64,000 nt of DNA from Streptomyces griseus. GTDB taxonomy: Bacteria > Actinomycetota > Actinomycetes > Streptomycetales > Streptomycetaceae. A program made the position numbers and the translations under genes. The notes beneath the pieces were generated by a model, which had not been told where the DNA came from, ran no database searches, and worked only from the letters and a program-made list of their open reading frames with translations. The number at the start of each line of letters is the position of its first letter. Within the stretch, counting starts at the first letter, position 1. Shown piece by piece: positions 40,573 to 52,634 of this stretch. The DNA is taken from positions 310,001-374,000 of the forward strand of contig NZ_UAVD01000027.1 in NCBI RefSeq assembly GCF_900460065.1, written 5' to 3'.

Positions 40573-41316
40573 TCAGCCGGCCTTCTTGGCGCCACCGACG
40601 GCGGCGACCGCGCCGAGGGCGAGGAAGAGGTAGGTCATGAAGTCGGCCTCCTGCGACCAGGCCTCCGTCACGGTGTCGAAGTGGTCGCCGATGACCTCGG
40701 ACAACGGGATCTGCGCCAGGTCGGAGAGGACCATCGAGATGCCCACGAGCTGCCCGAGGTAGACGGCCCCGATCGAGAGGACGGCCGCGGCGCCGATGAC
40801 GGCGGGATGTGAGCCGCCGACCTTGCTCGACGCGAAGCCGACCAGGAAGCCGACGCCGACCGCCGCGTAGCCGACCTCGCGCTCGATCGAGCCCGCGATC
40901 GCGCCGTACAGGATGCCCGCGAGGATGGCCACGCCGAGCGCGACCGCCACACCGAGCAGGATGTTGTTCCGGGCCGGCGGAGCCGGGGTGAAGGGGGCGC
41001 CGCCGCCGAACGGCGTTCCCTGGCCGGGCTGCTGACCCGCGAACGGGTTGCCGGACGGGTCGCCGGGAGTCTGCTGGCCGTAGGGGTTGCCGGTCGGGTC
41101 GCCGGGAGTCTGCTGGCCGTAGGGGTTGCCGGTCGGGTCGCCGGGAGTCTGCTGGCCGTAGGGGTTGCCGGTCGGCGCGGCGGGAGTCTGCTGGCCGTAC
41201 GGGTTGCCGGTCGGCGCGGCGGGCTGTCCCGGCCCGCCGGCGTACGGGTTGCCCTCGACGGGCTGACCGCCGTAGGGCTGCTGGGGCTGGTTCGGCGGCT
41301 GCACGGGCTGACTCAC
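40573..41316 (-). CDS. Membrane protein with Pro/Gln/Asn repeat N-terminus
   Basis: 247 residues from the GTG at 41316 (GGGGGAG upstream). The first 115 residues are low complexity and contain four near-identical 13-residue repeats of the form PTGNPYGQQTPGD plus a degenerate fifth. The C-terminal half has about four membrane helices (ILLGVAVALGVAILAGILYG, VGYAAVGVGFLVGFASSK, AAVLSIGAVYLGQLVGISMV, MTYLFLALGAVAAVGGA). Such Pro-Tyr-Gly-Gln tails occur in many actinobacterial membrane proteins and may mediate protein contacts or phase separation. Function unknown. Confidence 0.85.
   Translation of the reverse strand: MSQPVQPPNQPQQPYGGQPVEGNPYAGGPGQPAAPTGNPYGQQTPAAPTGNPYGQQTPGDPTGNPYGQQTPGDPTGNPYGQQTPGDPSGNPFAGQQPGQGTPFGGGAPFTPAPPARNNILLGVAVALGVAILAGILYGAIAGSIEREVGYAAVGVGFLVGFASSKVGGSHPAVIGAAAVLSIGAVYLGQLVGISMVLSDLAQIPLSEVIGDHFDTVTEAWSQEADFMTYLFLALGAVAAVGGAKKAG
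41046..41220 (-). repeat. 39-bp tandem coding repeats
   Basis: Four tandem 39-base units encode PTGNPYGQQTPGD or its AA variant, with a diverged flanking copy at the 41046 end. Copies are almost identical at the DNA level, including silent sites, so the array probably changes copy number between strains. Confidence 0.85.
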
Positions 41317-41449
41317 GGTGGGGCTCCCCCTGGGGCGGCTGCGCACGAGTGTGCGAGGTACGCACGTGTGTGCGCTCTGTGACGCCGCAGGGTAGCAGTA
41401 CGCACCGGATTCGGTCACCGGCAATCCTTTTCGGCCTCTCTGGCCCGCC

Positions 41450-42712
41450 TCAGAGCCGGTGCGCGGCCCCCGCCGGAGTGGCCCCCCGGGTGTCCAGGAG
41501 CAGTTGGGCCTTGACCGCGAGGCCCTGGAGGTCGTAGGTGCGGTGCTGCTGGAGCAGTACGGTCAGGTCTGCCGCGGCCGCCGCCTCGTACAGCGAATCG
41601 GCGCGCGGGACGGGGCGTTCGCGCACCCGCCAGTCCAGGACGTGCGGGTCGTGGTAGCCGATCTGGGCGCCCATGTCCATGAGCCGGGTGGCGATCTCGC
41701 GGGCCGGGGCGGCCTCCTGGTCGGCGCTGTCCGGCTTGTAGGTGACGCCGAGCAGCAGGACGCGCGCGCCCCGGACGGACTTGCCGTGCTCGTTGAGGAG
41801 GGTGGCGCAGCGCTGGATGACGTAGCTGGGCATCCGGTCGTTGATCTCCTGCGCCAGCGAGACCATCCGCAGCGGGTGCCCGGGGGTGCGGGTGCTGTAG
41901 GGCAGGCAGCCCGGGTCCACCGGGACGCCGTGCCCGCCGACGCCGGGTCCCGGCCGGAAGGGCTGGAAGCCGAACGGCTTGGTCTCGGCGCACCGGATGA
42001 CGTCCCAGAGGTCGACACCGAGGTCGTGGCAGAGCACCGCCATCTCGTTGACCAGGGCGATGTTGACGTGCCGGAAGTTGGTCTCCAGCACCTTCGTCAT
42101 CTCCGCCTCGCGCGGTCCGCGCGCCCGCACGACCTTGTCGGTGAGCCGTCCGTAGAAGGCGGCGGCCGACTCGGTGCAGGCGGGGGTGAGGCCGCCGATG
42201 ACCTTGGGCGTGTTGGCCAGGGTGTGGGTGCGGTTGCCGGGGTCGAGCCGGCCGGGGGAGCAGGCGAGGTGGAAGTCCCGTCCGGCGACGAGCCCGGAGC
42301 CCTCCTCCAGCAGGGGGCGCAGGACGTTCTCCGTGGTGCCGGGCGGCACGGCGGACTCCAGCAGCACGGTGGTGTGCGGGCGCAGCCGGGCGGCCAGCGC
42401 GCGGGCGGCGTCGCGGAGCGCGGTGAGGTCGATCCCCCGGTCGGGGCCGAGCGGGGTGGGGGAGCAGATCACGGCGGTGCGGACCCGGCCCAGCTCGGCG
42501 GCGTCGGTGGTGGGCCGGAAGCCGCCGGAGAGCATGCGGCGGATCTCGGACGCGGTGAGGGTGCCCTCGACGGGGCTGCGCCCGGCTCTGAGCTCCGCGT
42601 AGGGGCGTGGGTCGGGGTCGTAGCCGACGGTGTCGATCCCGGCGGTCACGGCGGCCCGGGCGAGGGGCAGGCCGAGGTGACCGAGTCCGATGACGGCGAG
42701 GTCTGCGGGCAT
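41450..42712 (-). CDS. Nucleotide-sugar dehydrogenase (WecC/UDP-ManNAc dehydrogenase-like), catalytic Cys replaced
   Basis: 420 residues from the ATG at 42712 (AGGGGG upstream). NAD-binding start LAVIGLGHLGLPLARAAVTA, central EMTKVLETNFRHVNIALVNE of the WecC type, and C-terminal RVLLLGVTYKPDSADQEAAP are all present. The active-site signature normally reads GPGVGGHC(I)PVDP, whereas here it is GPGVGGHGVPVDP, with Gly262 in place of the nucleophilic Cys. A cysteine seven residues later (Cys269) might or might not compensate. Four-electron oxidation to a uronate therefore looks impaired. Divergent from glpD. Confidence 0.88.
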   Translation of the reverse strand: MPADLAVIGLGHLGLPLARAAVTAGIDTVGYDPDPRPYAELRAGRSPVEGTLTASEIRRMLSGGFRPTTDAAELGRVRTAVICSPTPLGPDRGIDLTALRDAARALAARLRPHTTVLLESAVPPGTTENVLRPLLEEGSGLVAGRDFHLACSPGRLDPGNRTHTLANTPKVIGGLTPACTESAAAFYGRLTDKVVRARGPREAEMTKVLETNFRHVNIALVNEMAVLCHDLGVDLWDVIRCAETKPFGFQPFRPGPGVGGHGVPVDPGCLPYSTRTPGHPLRMVSLAQEINDRMPSYVIQRCATLLNEHGKSVRGARVLLLGVTYKPDSADQEAAPAREIATRLMDMGAQIGYHDPHVLDWRVRERPVPRADSLYEAAAAADLTVLLQQHRTYDLQGLAVKAQLLLDTRGATPAGAAHRL

Positions 42713-42954
42713 ACAGGAAGACCCCCTAAGTGCGGAGAGCGAAGATCGCAACTGCTGTGGACAGCGCAATGTCAGACTAGGCGTAAATATGACCTATATG
42801 TCGCATTGTGCGGCTCCGGTCGCCCGGGTGTTGTCCACAGGCGGTGGCTGAACTCGGGGAGCGCGGACAGAATCGAGGGGTGGACACGGGCGGCCGGCCC
42901 CTCGGCCGGGTGGCACTCCCGTGTCCGACCACCCCGATCCACCGGGAGGCAGCA
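42713..42954. promoter_or_regulatory. Divergent region between sugar dehydrogenase and glpD
   Basis: Contains an imperfect inverted repeat, GCGCAATG (42764-42771) and CATTGTGC (42804-42811, one mismatch), flanking an AT-rich core with ATATGACCTATAT. It could be an operator for either gene. No small ORF with a ribosome site is convincing. Confidence 0.4.
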
Positions 42955-44661
42955 GTGAGGACAGCGACACTGGGACCCGCCGAGCGCACCGCCGCGCTCG
43001 CCGCCATGGCCGAGCGCGAACTGGACGTGCTGGTCGTGGGGGCGGGCGTGGTCGGCGCGGGCACGGCGCTGGACGCGGCCACCAGAGGCCTGACGACCGG
43101 GCTGGTCGAGGCGCGCGACTGGGCGTCCGGCACATCGAGCAGGTCGAGCAAGCTGATCCACGGCGGCCTGCGCTATCTGGAGATGCTCGACTTCGCCCTG
43201 GTCCGGGAGGCCCTCAAGGAGCGCGGGCTGCTGTTGGAGCGGCTCGCCCCCCACCTGGTGAAGCCCGTGCCCTTCCTCTACCCCTTGCAGCACAAGGGCT
43301 GGGAGCGGCTCTACGCAGGCTCCGGCGTCGCGCTGTACGACGCGATGTCGGTCTCATCGGGCCATGGGCGAGGCCTCCCCGTCCACCGCCACCTCTCCCG
43401 CAAGCACGCCCTGCGGGTCGCCCCCGCGCTGAAGAAGGACGCCCTGGTCGGCGCCCTCCAGTACTACGACGCCCAGATGGACGACGCCCGCTTCGTCACC
43501 GAGCTGGTGCGCACCGCCGCGTCCTACGGGGCCCAGGTGGCGAACGCCGCCCGTGTGGTCGGCTTCCTCCGCGAGGGCGAGCGGGTCGTCGGCGCGCTCG
43601 TACGGGACGTCGAGAGCGGCACGGAGTACGAGATCCGGGCCAAGCAGGTGGTCAACGCCACCGGCGTGTGGACCGACGACACCCAGGGGCTCATCGGCGA
43701 GCGCGGACAGTTCCACGTCCGGGCCTCCAAGGGCATCCACCTGGTCGTCCCCAAGGACCGCATCCACTCCTCCACCGGACTCATCCTGCGCACGGAGAAG
43801 TCCGTCCTCTTCGTCATCCCCTGGGGCCGGCACTGGATCATCGGCACCACCGACACCGACTGGGACCTGGACAAGGCCCACCCGGCCGCCTCCAGCGCCG
43901 ATATCGACTACCTCCTCCAGCACGTCAACTCCGTCCTCAACACCCCCCTGACCAGGGACGACGTCCAGGGCGTCTACGCCGGACTGCGACCGCTGCTGGC
44001 CGGCGAGTCGGACGCCACCAGCAAGCTGTCGCGCGAGCACACGGTGGCGCACCCCGCCCCCGGTCTGGTCGTCGTGGCGGGCGGCAAGTACACGACGTAC
44101 CGGGTCATGGCCAAGGACGCGGTGGACGAGGCGGTCCACGGACTCGACCAGCGGGTCGCCGCGTGCGTCACCGAGGACACCCCGCTGCTGGGGGCCGAGG
44201 GCTACAAGGCCCTGTGGAACGCGCGCGCCCGGATCGCGGCCCGGACCGGACTCCATGTCGCCCGGGTGGAGCACCTGCTCAACCGGTACGGCTCAATGAC
44301 CGAGGAAATCCTGGAACTGATCCTCGCCGACCCCACCCTGGGCGAACCCCTGCCCGCCGCCGACGACTACCTGCGCGCCGAGATCGTCTACGCGGCCTCC
44401 CACGAGGGCGCCCGCCATCTGGACGACGTGCTGACCCGGCGCACCCGGATCTCCATCGAGACCTTCGACCGGGGCACCCGCAGTGCCCGGCTCTGCGCGG
44501 AGCTGATGGCGCCGGTGCTGGGCTGGGACGAGGGGCGGATCGACCGGGAGGTCGAGCACTACGAGAAGCGGGTGGAGGCCGAACGCGAATCGCAGCGGCA
44601 GCCCGACGACCTCACGGCGGACGCGGCCCGGCTCGGCGCACCGGACATCGTGCCGATCTAG
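42955..44661 (+). CDS. glpD: Glycerol-3-phosphate dehydrogenase, FAD-dependent
   Basis: 568 residues from the GTG at 42955 (GGGAGG upstream). It oxidises sn-glycerol-3-phosphate to dihydroxyacetone phosphate and feeds electrons to the respiratory quinone pool at the inner membrane face. FAD motif LDVLVVGAGVVGAGTALDAA is near residue 22-41, then SSRSSKLIHGGLRYLEMLDF and IIGTTDTDWDLDKAHPAASS. The C-terminal cap domain starts near residue 410. No glycerol kinase or facilitator is adjacent; Streptomyces usually carry another copy in the gyl operon. Confidence 0.96.
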   Translation: MRTATLGPAERTAALAAMAERELDVLVVGAGVVGAGTALDAATRGLTTGLVEARDWASGTSSRSSKLIHGGLRYLEMLDFALVREALKERGLLLERLAPHLVKPVPFLYPLQHKGWERLYAGSGVALYDAMSVSSGHGRGLPVHRHLSRKHALRVAPALKKDALVGALQYYDAQMDDARFVTELVRTAASYGAQVANAARVVGFLREGERVVGALVRDVESGTEYEIRAKQVVNATGVWTDDTQGLIGERGQFHVRASKGIHLVVPKDRIHSSTGLILRTEKSVLFVIPWGRHWIIGTTDTDWDLDKAHPAASSADIDYLLQHVNSVLNTPLTRDDVQGVYAGLRPLLAGESDATSKLSREHTVAHPAPGLVVVAGGKYTTYRVMAKDAVDEAVHGLDQRVAACVTEDTPLLGAEGYKALWNARARIAARTGLHVARVEHLLNRYGSMTEEILELILADPTLGEPLPAADDYLRAEIVYAASHEGARHLDDVLTRRTRISIETFDRGTRSARLCAELMAPVLGWDEGRIDREVEHYEKRVEAERESQRQPDDLTADAARLGAPDIVPI

Positions 44662-44979
44662 GCCCTGTCGTCGACTGCCTTTCGAGACACGCCCCAGGGT
44701 GCGCCCTCCCGGGCTCCGTGCGCCGCCGCACCGCGGTCACCGCCCGCCTCCACCGGGCCAGTTGGGCCCCGCCGGGCCGGCGGGGCCCGTCCGCGGCCCG
44801 GACCGGCCTGGACGGGAGGACCGGGTTGGTAGGAGGCTGTGAGGGCTTCCCTCTTCGCGCCCCGGGGCCTGTCGACGAACCGCCCTGGCGCGGCGGACCC
44901 CGGACCCGGCACCAGGACCGGTCCCGGGGTGAGGGACAATGAACGCTCTGCCAGGGCGGGTTGATCGCAGAGGGGACGC
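44662..44979. other. Intergenic region before the kinase cluster
   Basis: A 318-base gap. It begins with GGCCCTGTCGTCGA, shared with about 1750, and contains a perfect GC palindrome (44764-44788) that can terminate glpD. GACAAT (about 44935-44940) is a possible -10 for the kinase gene. I see no gene. Confidence 0.5.
44764..44788 (+). terminator. Terminator-like palindrome after glpD
   Basis: GGGCCCCGCCG and CGGCGGGGCCC form an 11-bp stem around GGC, about 100 bases after the glpD stop. Confidence 0.55.
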
Positions 44980-47082
44980 ATGTCGGAGGCGGAGCAGGCA
45001 CGGGAGCCCCAACGGGACAAGGACGGTCGTCTCCTCGCGGGGCGCTACCGGCTCGGTGAGGTGCTCGGCCGGGGCGGCATGGGTACGGTCTGGCGCGCCG
45101 ACGACGAGACGCTCGGCCGCACGGTCGCGGTCAAGGAACTCCGGTTCCCCGGAGCGATCGACGAGGACGAGAAGCGCCGGCTGATCACGCGCACCCTGCG
45201 CGAGGCCAAGGCGATCGCGCGGATCCGCAACAACAGCGCGGTGACCGTCTACGACGTGGTCGACGAGGACGACCGCCCGTGGATCGTCATGGAACTGATC
45301 GAGGGCAAGTCGCTCGCCGAGGCGATCCGCGAGGACGGCACGCTGACGCCGAGGCGGGCCGCCGAGGTCGGGCTCGCCATCCTCGACGTGCTGCGCTCCG
45401 CGCACCGCGAGGGCATCCTGCACCGCGACGTGAAGCCGTCCAACGTGCTGATCGCCGAGGACGGGCGCGTCGTGCTCACGGACTTCGGCATCGCCCAGGT
45501 CGAGGGGGACCCGTCCGTCACCTCCACCGGCATGCTCGTCGGCGCCCCCTCGTACATCTCGCCGGAGCGGGCCCGTGGCCACAAGCCCGGTCCGCCCGCC
45601 GACCTGTGGTCCCTCGGCGGGCTGCTGTACGCGAGCGTCGAGGGCTGCCCGCCGTACGACAAGGGCTCGGCCATCGCCACCCTGACGGCCGTGATGACCG
45701 AACCGCTCGACCCGCCGAAGAACGCCGGCCCGCTCACCGAGGTCATCTACGGGCTGCTCGCCCGGGACCCCGACCAGCGTCTCGACGACGCCGGGGCGCG
45801 GGCGCTGCTCAACGACGTCATCAACGCCCCCGACTCTCCCGCTCCGGCACCCGCGGACTCCACACAGATCATGGCGCTGCCGCCGACGCCCGCGGCGGAC
45901 CCGCTCGTCAGGAGGACGCCGAAGCAGCCCAAGGCCCCGAAACAGTCCCCGGGTTCGGGGGAGTCCGGCGAGGGCGCCCGCGACCGGCTGCGCGGAGCCC
46001 TGCGCTCCGTGCGCAACGCGAAGACCCCGGCGTCCGCCGCTGCGGGCGCCGCCGCCGCGTCGGCGAGCTCTCCGGCCGCCGCTGCCACCGGCTCGCCCGT
46101 CGCCCCGCCCAAGCCTCCGTCGCCGCCCGGGACTTCCGCCGCGGGGGCGAAGCCCGCGGGGTCCGCCGCCGCGGCGCCCGCCGGCGGCGCCTCCAGGACC
46201 GCGACGGCGGCGAGCGCTTCCGTACCCGGGCAGCGCCCGCCGTCCTCCCTCGCGTCCACGCGTGCCTCGATCACCGACGTGGTGCCCCGCCGCACCCTCG
46301 CGATCATCGCCGCCGTCGTCGCGCTGGCCATTCTCGGCACGGTCCTCGCGCTCACGCTCGGCGGCGGTGACGACGCGGACAAGGGCGGCGACACGGCCGC
46401 CTCGGCCGGGGCCTCGACCGGCGGCGCGGACGACAAGGGCGGCGACACCGGCGGCGGTTCGGCCGGCGAGAAGGGCGCCGGCCAGAAGGAGGGCCAGGGC
46501 GCGGACGACGGCCGGGCCTCCGCCGACCCGTCCGCCGACTCCGGCGCCGACGACGCGGACGACGCCGACGACTCCGGTTCCGACGGTGCCGGGGACGACG
46601 GGGCCGAGCCGGGCGACGCCCTGCCCGCCGGGTACGAGAAGGTCGTCGACACCCGGTTCAACTTCACCATGGCGATGCCCGAGGGCTTCAAGCGCACCGC
46701 CATCGCGGGCAGCAACTCCGGCGGCATCTACAACGACAAGCGGGGCAGTTTCCCCCGTGTCCAGGTCGACTTCAACAGCTCGCCCAAGGACGACGCGGCG
46801 GCCGCCTGGCGCGGTGCCGTCGCGAGCGTCAAGGTCCTCAGCGACGGTTACCAGCACGGCGGCATAAAGAAGGTCGAGTACAACGGCTATCCGACCGTCG
46901 CGGACTGGACGTTCGAACGCAACCACAACGGCGTCCGGGTCAAGGTGCTCAACCGGGGATTCAAGGTGGACGCCAAGCGCGGCTACTCGATCATGATCAG
47001 CTGCAAGGTGGACGAGTGGGAGGACGACGAGTGCCGGACGCTGCGCGAAACGGCGTACGCCACCTTCACCCCCACAGGCTGA
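44980..47082 (+). CDS. Transmembrane Ser/Thr protein kinase 1
   Basis: 700 residues. The active PknB-type kinase domain is about 23-285: G-loop LGRGGMGTVW, ATP lysine Lys52 in VAVKE, catalytic LHRDVKPSNVL (Asp150) and TDFGIAQ (Asp168), then GAPSYISPERARG. A long Ala/Pro/Lys linker leads to one membrane helix (IIAAVVALAILGTVLALTL, about 442-460), an Asp/Gly/Ala-rich spacer and an extracytoplasmic domain of about 140 residues beginning LPAGYEKVVDTRFNFTMAMP. That domain has counterparts in the next two proteins. It probably senses an envelope signal and phosphorylates cytoplasmic partners. First of three tandem kinase-like genes. Confidence 0.96.
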   Translation: MSEAEQAREPQRDKDGRLLAGRYRLGEVLGRGGMGTVWRADDETLGRTVAVKELRFPGAIDEDEKRRLITRTLREAKAIARIRNNSAVTVYDVVDEDDRPWIVMELIEGKSLAEAIREDGTLTPRRAAEVGLAILDVLRSAHREGILHRDVKPSNVLIAEDGRVVLTDFGIAQVEGDPSVTSTGMLVGAPSYISPERARGHKPGPPADLWSLGGLLYASVEGCPPYDKGSAIATLTAVMTEPLDPPKNAGPLTEVIYGLLARDPDQRLDDAGARALLNDVINAPDSPAPAPADSTQIMALPPTPAADPLVRRTPKQPKAPKQSPGSGESGEGARDRLRGALRSVRNAKTPASAAAGAAAASASSPAAAATGSPVAPPKPPSPPGTSAAGAKPAGSAAAAPAGGASRTATAASASVPGQRPPSSLASTRASITDVVPRRTLAIIAAVVALAILGTVLALTLGGGDDADKGGDTAASAGASTGGADDKGGDTGGGSAGEKGAGQKEGQGADDGRASADPSADSGADDADDADDSGSDGAGDDGAEPGDALPAGYEKVVDTRFNFTMAMPEGFKRTAIAGSNSGGIYNDKRGSFPRVQVDFNSSPKDDAAAAWRGAVASVKVLSDGYQHGGIKKVEYNGYPTVADWTFERNHNGVRVKVLNRGFKVDAKRGYSIMISCKVDEWEDDECRTLRETAYATFTPTG

Positions 47083-47301
47083 CCGTCCGGCCCGCCCGCC
47101 CGCCCCGGACGGCCGGGTGGAAACGTTTGTGCGGATCGGGTTGGCGCGACCCGGCCCGTCGGCCCGTGTTGCCACGTATCGTAAGAGGCCGGAGACCGTA
47201 CGCAGTGGGAACAGCGGGTCAATTGTCCACCGAATGAACGTGACTGACGGATGAGTGCGCCTCCGGTGACCGGGGGGAAGAGCGCGCTGTGGGGAGGCGT
47301 C

Positions 47302-50427
<3,126 letters not shown>

Positions 50428-50656
50428 CCGCCGGTCACCCCCGGCCGCGCGCGCACCCACCCGTCCGCCTCCCCCGGGCGCGCACAAGCGCCCGTCCGGT
50501 CCGCCCGCCTGATCGCCCGTCATCGCCGCCGCCGCGCCCGGGGTGTTGTGCGGTGCCGACAACCATCACAGTGCGGTCTCGTGGGCGATCCCCGGTTCCG
50601 CCTCGGCGCCGCCCCTCCGTAATCTGGCCATTCGAGGAACGGGGCGGGGACTTCAC

Positions 50657-52363
50657 GTGGATCGATCTCAGGGCACGGACGCGGGACTGGTGCTGGCGGG
50701 GCGCTACCGGCTGGGCGACGTCCTCGGCCGGGGTGGCATGGGCAAGGTCTGGCGCGCCCACGACGAGGTGCTGCACCGCACCGTCGCCGTCAAGGAGTTG
50801 ACGGCCGGGCTGTACGTCGCCGAGGCCGACCGGCTCGTCCTGCACGCCAGGACGCAGAAGGAGGCGCGAGCGGCGGCGCGCATCACGCACCCCGGCGTCG
50901 TCACCGTCCACGACGTGATCGAGTACGACAACCGCCCCTGGATCGTCATGCAGTACGTCGACGGGCCCTCGCTCGCCGACTCCGCCAAGGAGAGCGGCGA
51001 GGTCGCCCCGCGCGAGGCCGCCCGGATCGGGCTGCACGTCCTGAGCGCCCTGCGCGCGGCGCACGCGGCCGGGGTGCTGCACCGCGACGTCAAGCCCGGC
51101 AACGTGCTGCTGGCGCGCGACGGCCAGGTGCTGCTGACGGACTTCGGGATCGCCGCGATCGAGGGCGACTCCACCATCACCCGTACCGGCGAACTGGTCG
51201 GCTCCATCGACTACCTCGCCCCCGAACGGGTACGCGGCGGCGATCCGGGACCCGCCTCCGACCTCTGGTCGTTGGGCGCCACGCTGTACACGGCGGTCGA
51301 GGGGACCTCCCCGTTCCGCCGTGCGTCCCCGATCTCCACCATGCAGGCCGTCGTCACCGAGGAGCCGCCCGCCCCGGTCAACGCCGGTCCGCTCGGGGCC
51401 GTGATCACCGCGCTGCTCCGCAAGGACCCGGACGAGCGGCCCACGGCCGCCCAGACCGAGCAGATGCTGCTGGACGCCATGGACGGCCGCGAACCCCGTG
51501 CCGCCCAGGCGCACGTCCCGACCCAGCGCTTCTCCGAGGACGCCCGGTACGCCCACCAGGACGCGGACGCCGACGGTTCCGACGGCGCCACCGCCCGGCT
51601 GCCCCGGGCGAGCCCTTCCACCACGCCGGCGCCCGCTCCCGTCCCGGAGCCCGCCGCCCCGTTCGCCGGCCCCGCCTCCTCCGCTCCGGTGACCCGGCGC
51701 GCCGGGTCCCGCTGGCGCACGGTGCTCGTCGTGGTCGTCGCCGCCGCCGTGCTGGGGGGCGTGGCCGGGCTGTTCGCGATGAAGTACGCGCAGGGCCCGG
51801 ACGCCCCCGGGGGAACCGGCGGCAGCACGGCCGCCGGCGGCACACCGTCCGCGGAGCGGACCACCCCGGAGTCGGCCGGCCCCTCGGACGGGATGCCGGA
51901 GATACCCGACGGCTGGCGCCGGGTCGACGACCCGGCGGGGTTCAGCCTGGTCGTGCCGGAGGACTGGACGCGGCAGGTCCAGGACGGGCAGATCGACTAC
52001 ACGCCGGACGGCGGGGCCCACCGGATCCGCATCAGCGTCGACCCGGACCCGGACTTCGAGCATCCGTATCTGCACATGGAGAACATGGAGGAGCAGCTCT
52101 CCGAGCGGCTGCCGGGCTACCAGCGGATCGGGATGGAGAAGAACACCTTCCGTGACCGGCCGGGCGCGCTCTGGGAGTTCACCTGGAACGAGACCAGGGA
52201 CCACCCGGGGCCCCGGCACGGGATCGACCAGATGTACTACGGGGGTCCCGGCGGACCCGAGTACGCGCTGTACCTGACCGCCCCGCAGGAGGGCTGGGAG
52301 GCCAGCCGCGAGAAGTTCGACATCATGCTGCGCAGCTGGAGCGCCCCGAAACCCCAGCAGTGA
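50657..52363 (+). CDS. Transmembrane Ser/Thr protein kinase 2
   Basis: 568 residues from the GTG at 50657. The active kinase domain is about 17-280: LGRGGMGKVWRA, Lys46 in VAVKEL, LHRDVKPGNVL (Asp144), LTDFGIAAIEG and GSIDYLAPERVRG. A Pro/Ala linker, one membrane helix (VLVVVVAAAVLGGVAGLFAM, about 356-375) and an extracytoplasmic domain of about 135 residues (IPDGWRRVDDPAGFSLVVPE start) follow. The latter shares its opening pattern with the two preceding proteins. It lies 229 bases after the pseudokinase gene; the three may form one signalling unit. Confidence 0.96.
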   Translation: MDRSQGTDAGLVLAGRYRLGDVLGRGGMGKVWRAHDEVLHRTVAVKELTAGLYVAEADRLVLHARTQKEARAAARITHPGVVTVHDVIEYDNRPWIVMQYVDGPSLADSAKESGEVAPREAARIGLHVLSALRAAHAAGVLHRDVKPGNVLLARDGQVLLTDFGIAAIEGDSTITRTGELVGSIDYLAPERVRGGDPGPASDLWSLGATLYTAVEGTSPFRRASPISTMQAVVTEEPPAPVNAGPLGAVITALLRKDPDERPTAAQTEQMLLDAMDGREPRAAQAHVPTQRFSEDARYAHQDADADGSDGATARLPRASPSTTPAPAPVPEPAAPFAGPASSAPVTRRAGSRWRTVLVVVVAAAVLGGVAGLFAMKYAQGPDAPGGTGGSTAAGGTPSAERTTPESAGPSDGMPEIPDGWRRVDDPAGFSLVVPEDWTRQVQDGQIDYTPDGGAHRIRISVDPDPDFEHPYLHMENMEEQLSERLPGYQRIGMEKNTFRDRPGALWEFTWNETRDHPGPRHGIDQMYYGGPGGPEYALYLTAPQEGWEASREKFDIMLRSWSAPKPQQ

Positions 52364-52499
52364 CCGCTCGCCCGACGGGCGCGCGACGCTCCCGCCGGAG
52401 GGCGCACCCGGCCCGCTCCTCCCGGGCGGGCCATCGGGGCCGGGGATTCACTTCTCCCGGCGGCCCAGGGCCGGTCGGCCGGGGCGTGGTCGGCCGCAT

Positions 52500-52600
52500 A
52501 GCCACTGATCAGCGGTTATGCCGCCAGCGATCACTGGCTCGTTCGAAGGGGGTGCCCGGCGGGGGTGGCGGGTCCTGTGAAAAACTGTTACCCACGGGTA
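52500..52600 (+). promoter_or_regulatory. Two dyads upstream of succinate-semialdehyde dehydrogenase
   Basis: A 16-base imperfect inverted repeat (52500-52515 and 52524-52539, 12 of 16 matching, cores TGATC/GATCA) is followed by TACCCACGGGTA (52589-52600). Both lie within 135 bases of the dehydrogenase start and are candidates for operator sites. Confidence 0.4.
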
Positions 52601-52634
52601 CCCAAAGGCTGCGGCGGGACATACTCTCGGCCTC

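Noticed and set aside
41046..41220. Regular 39-base repeats considered as a CRISPR array
   Set aside because: Units are directly abutting with no variable spacers and encode an in-frame peptide repeat.
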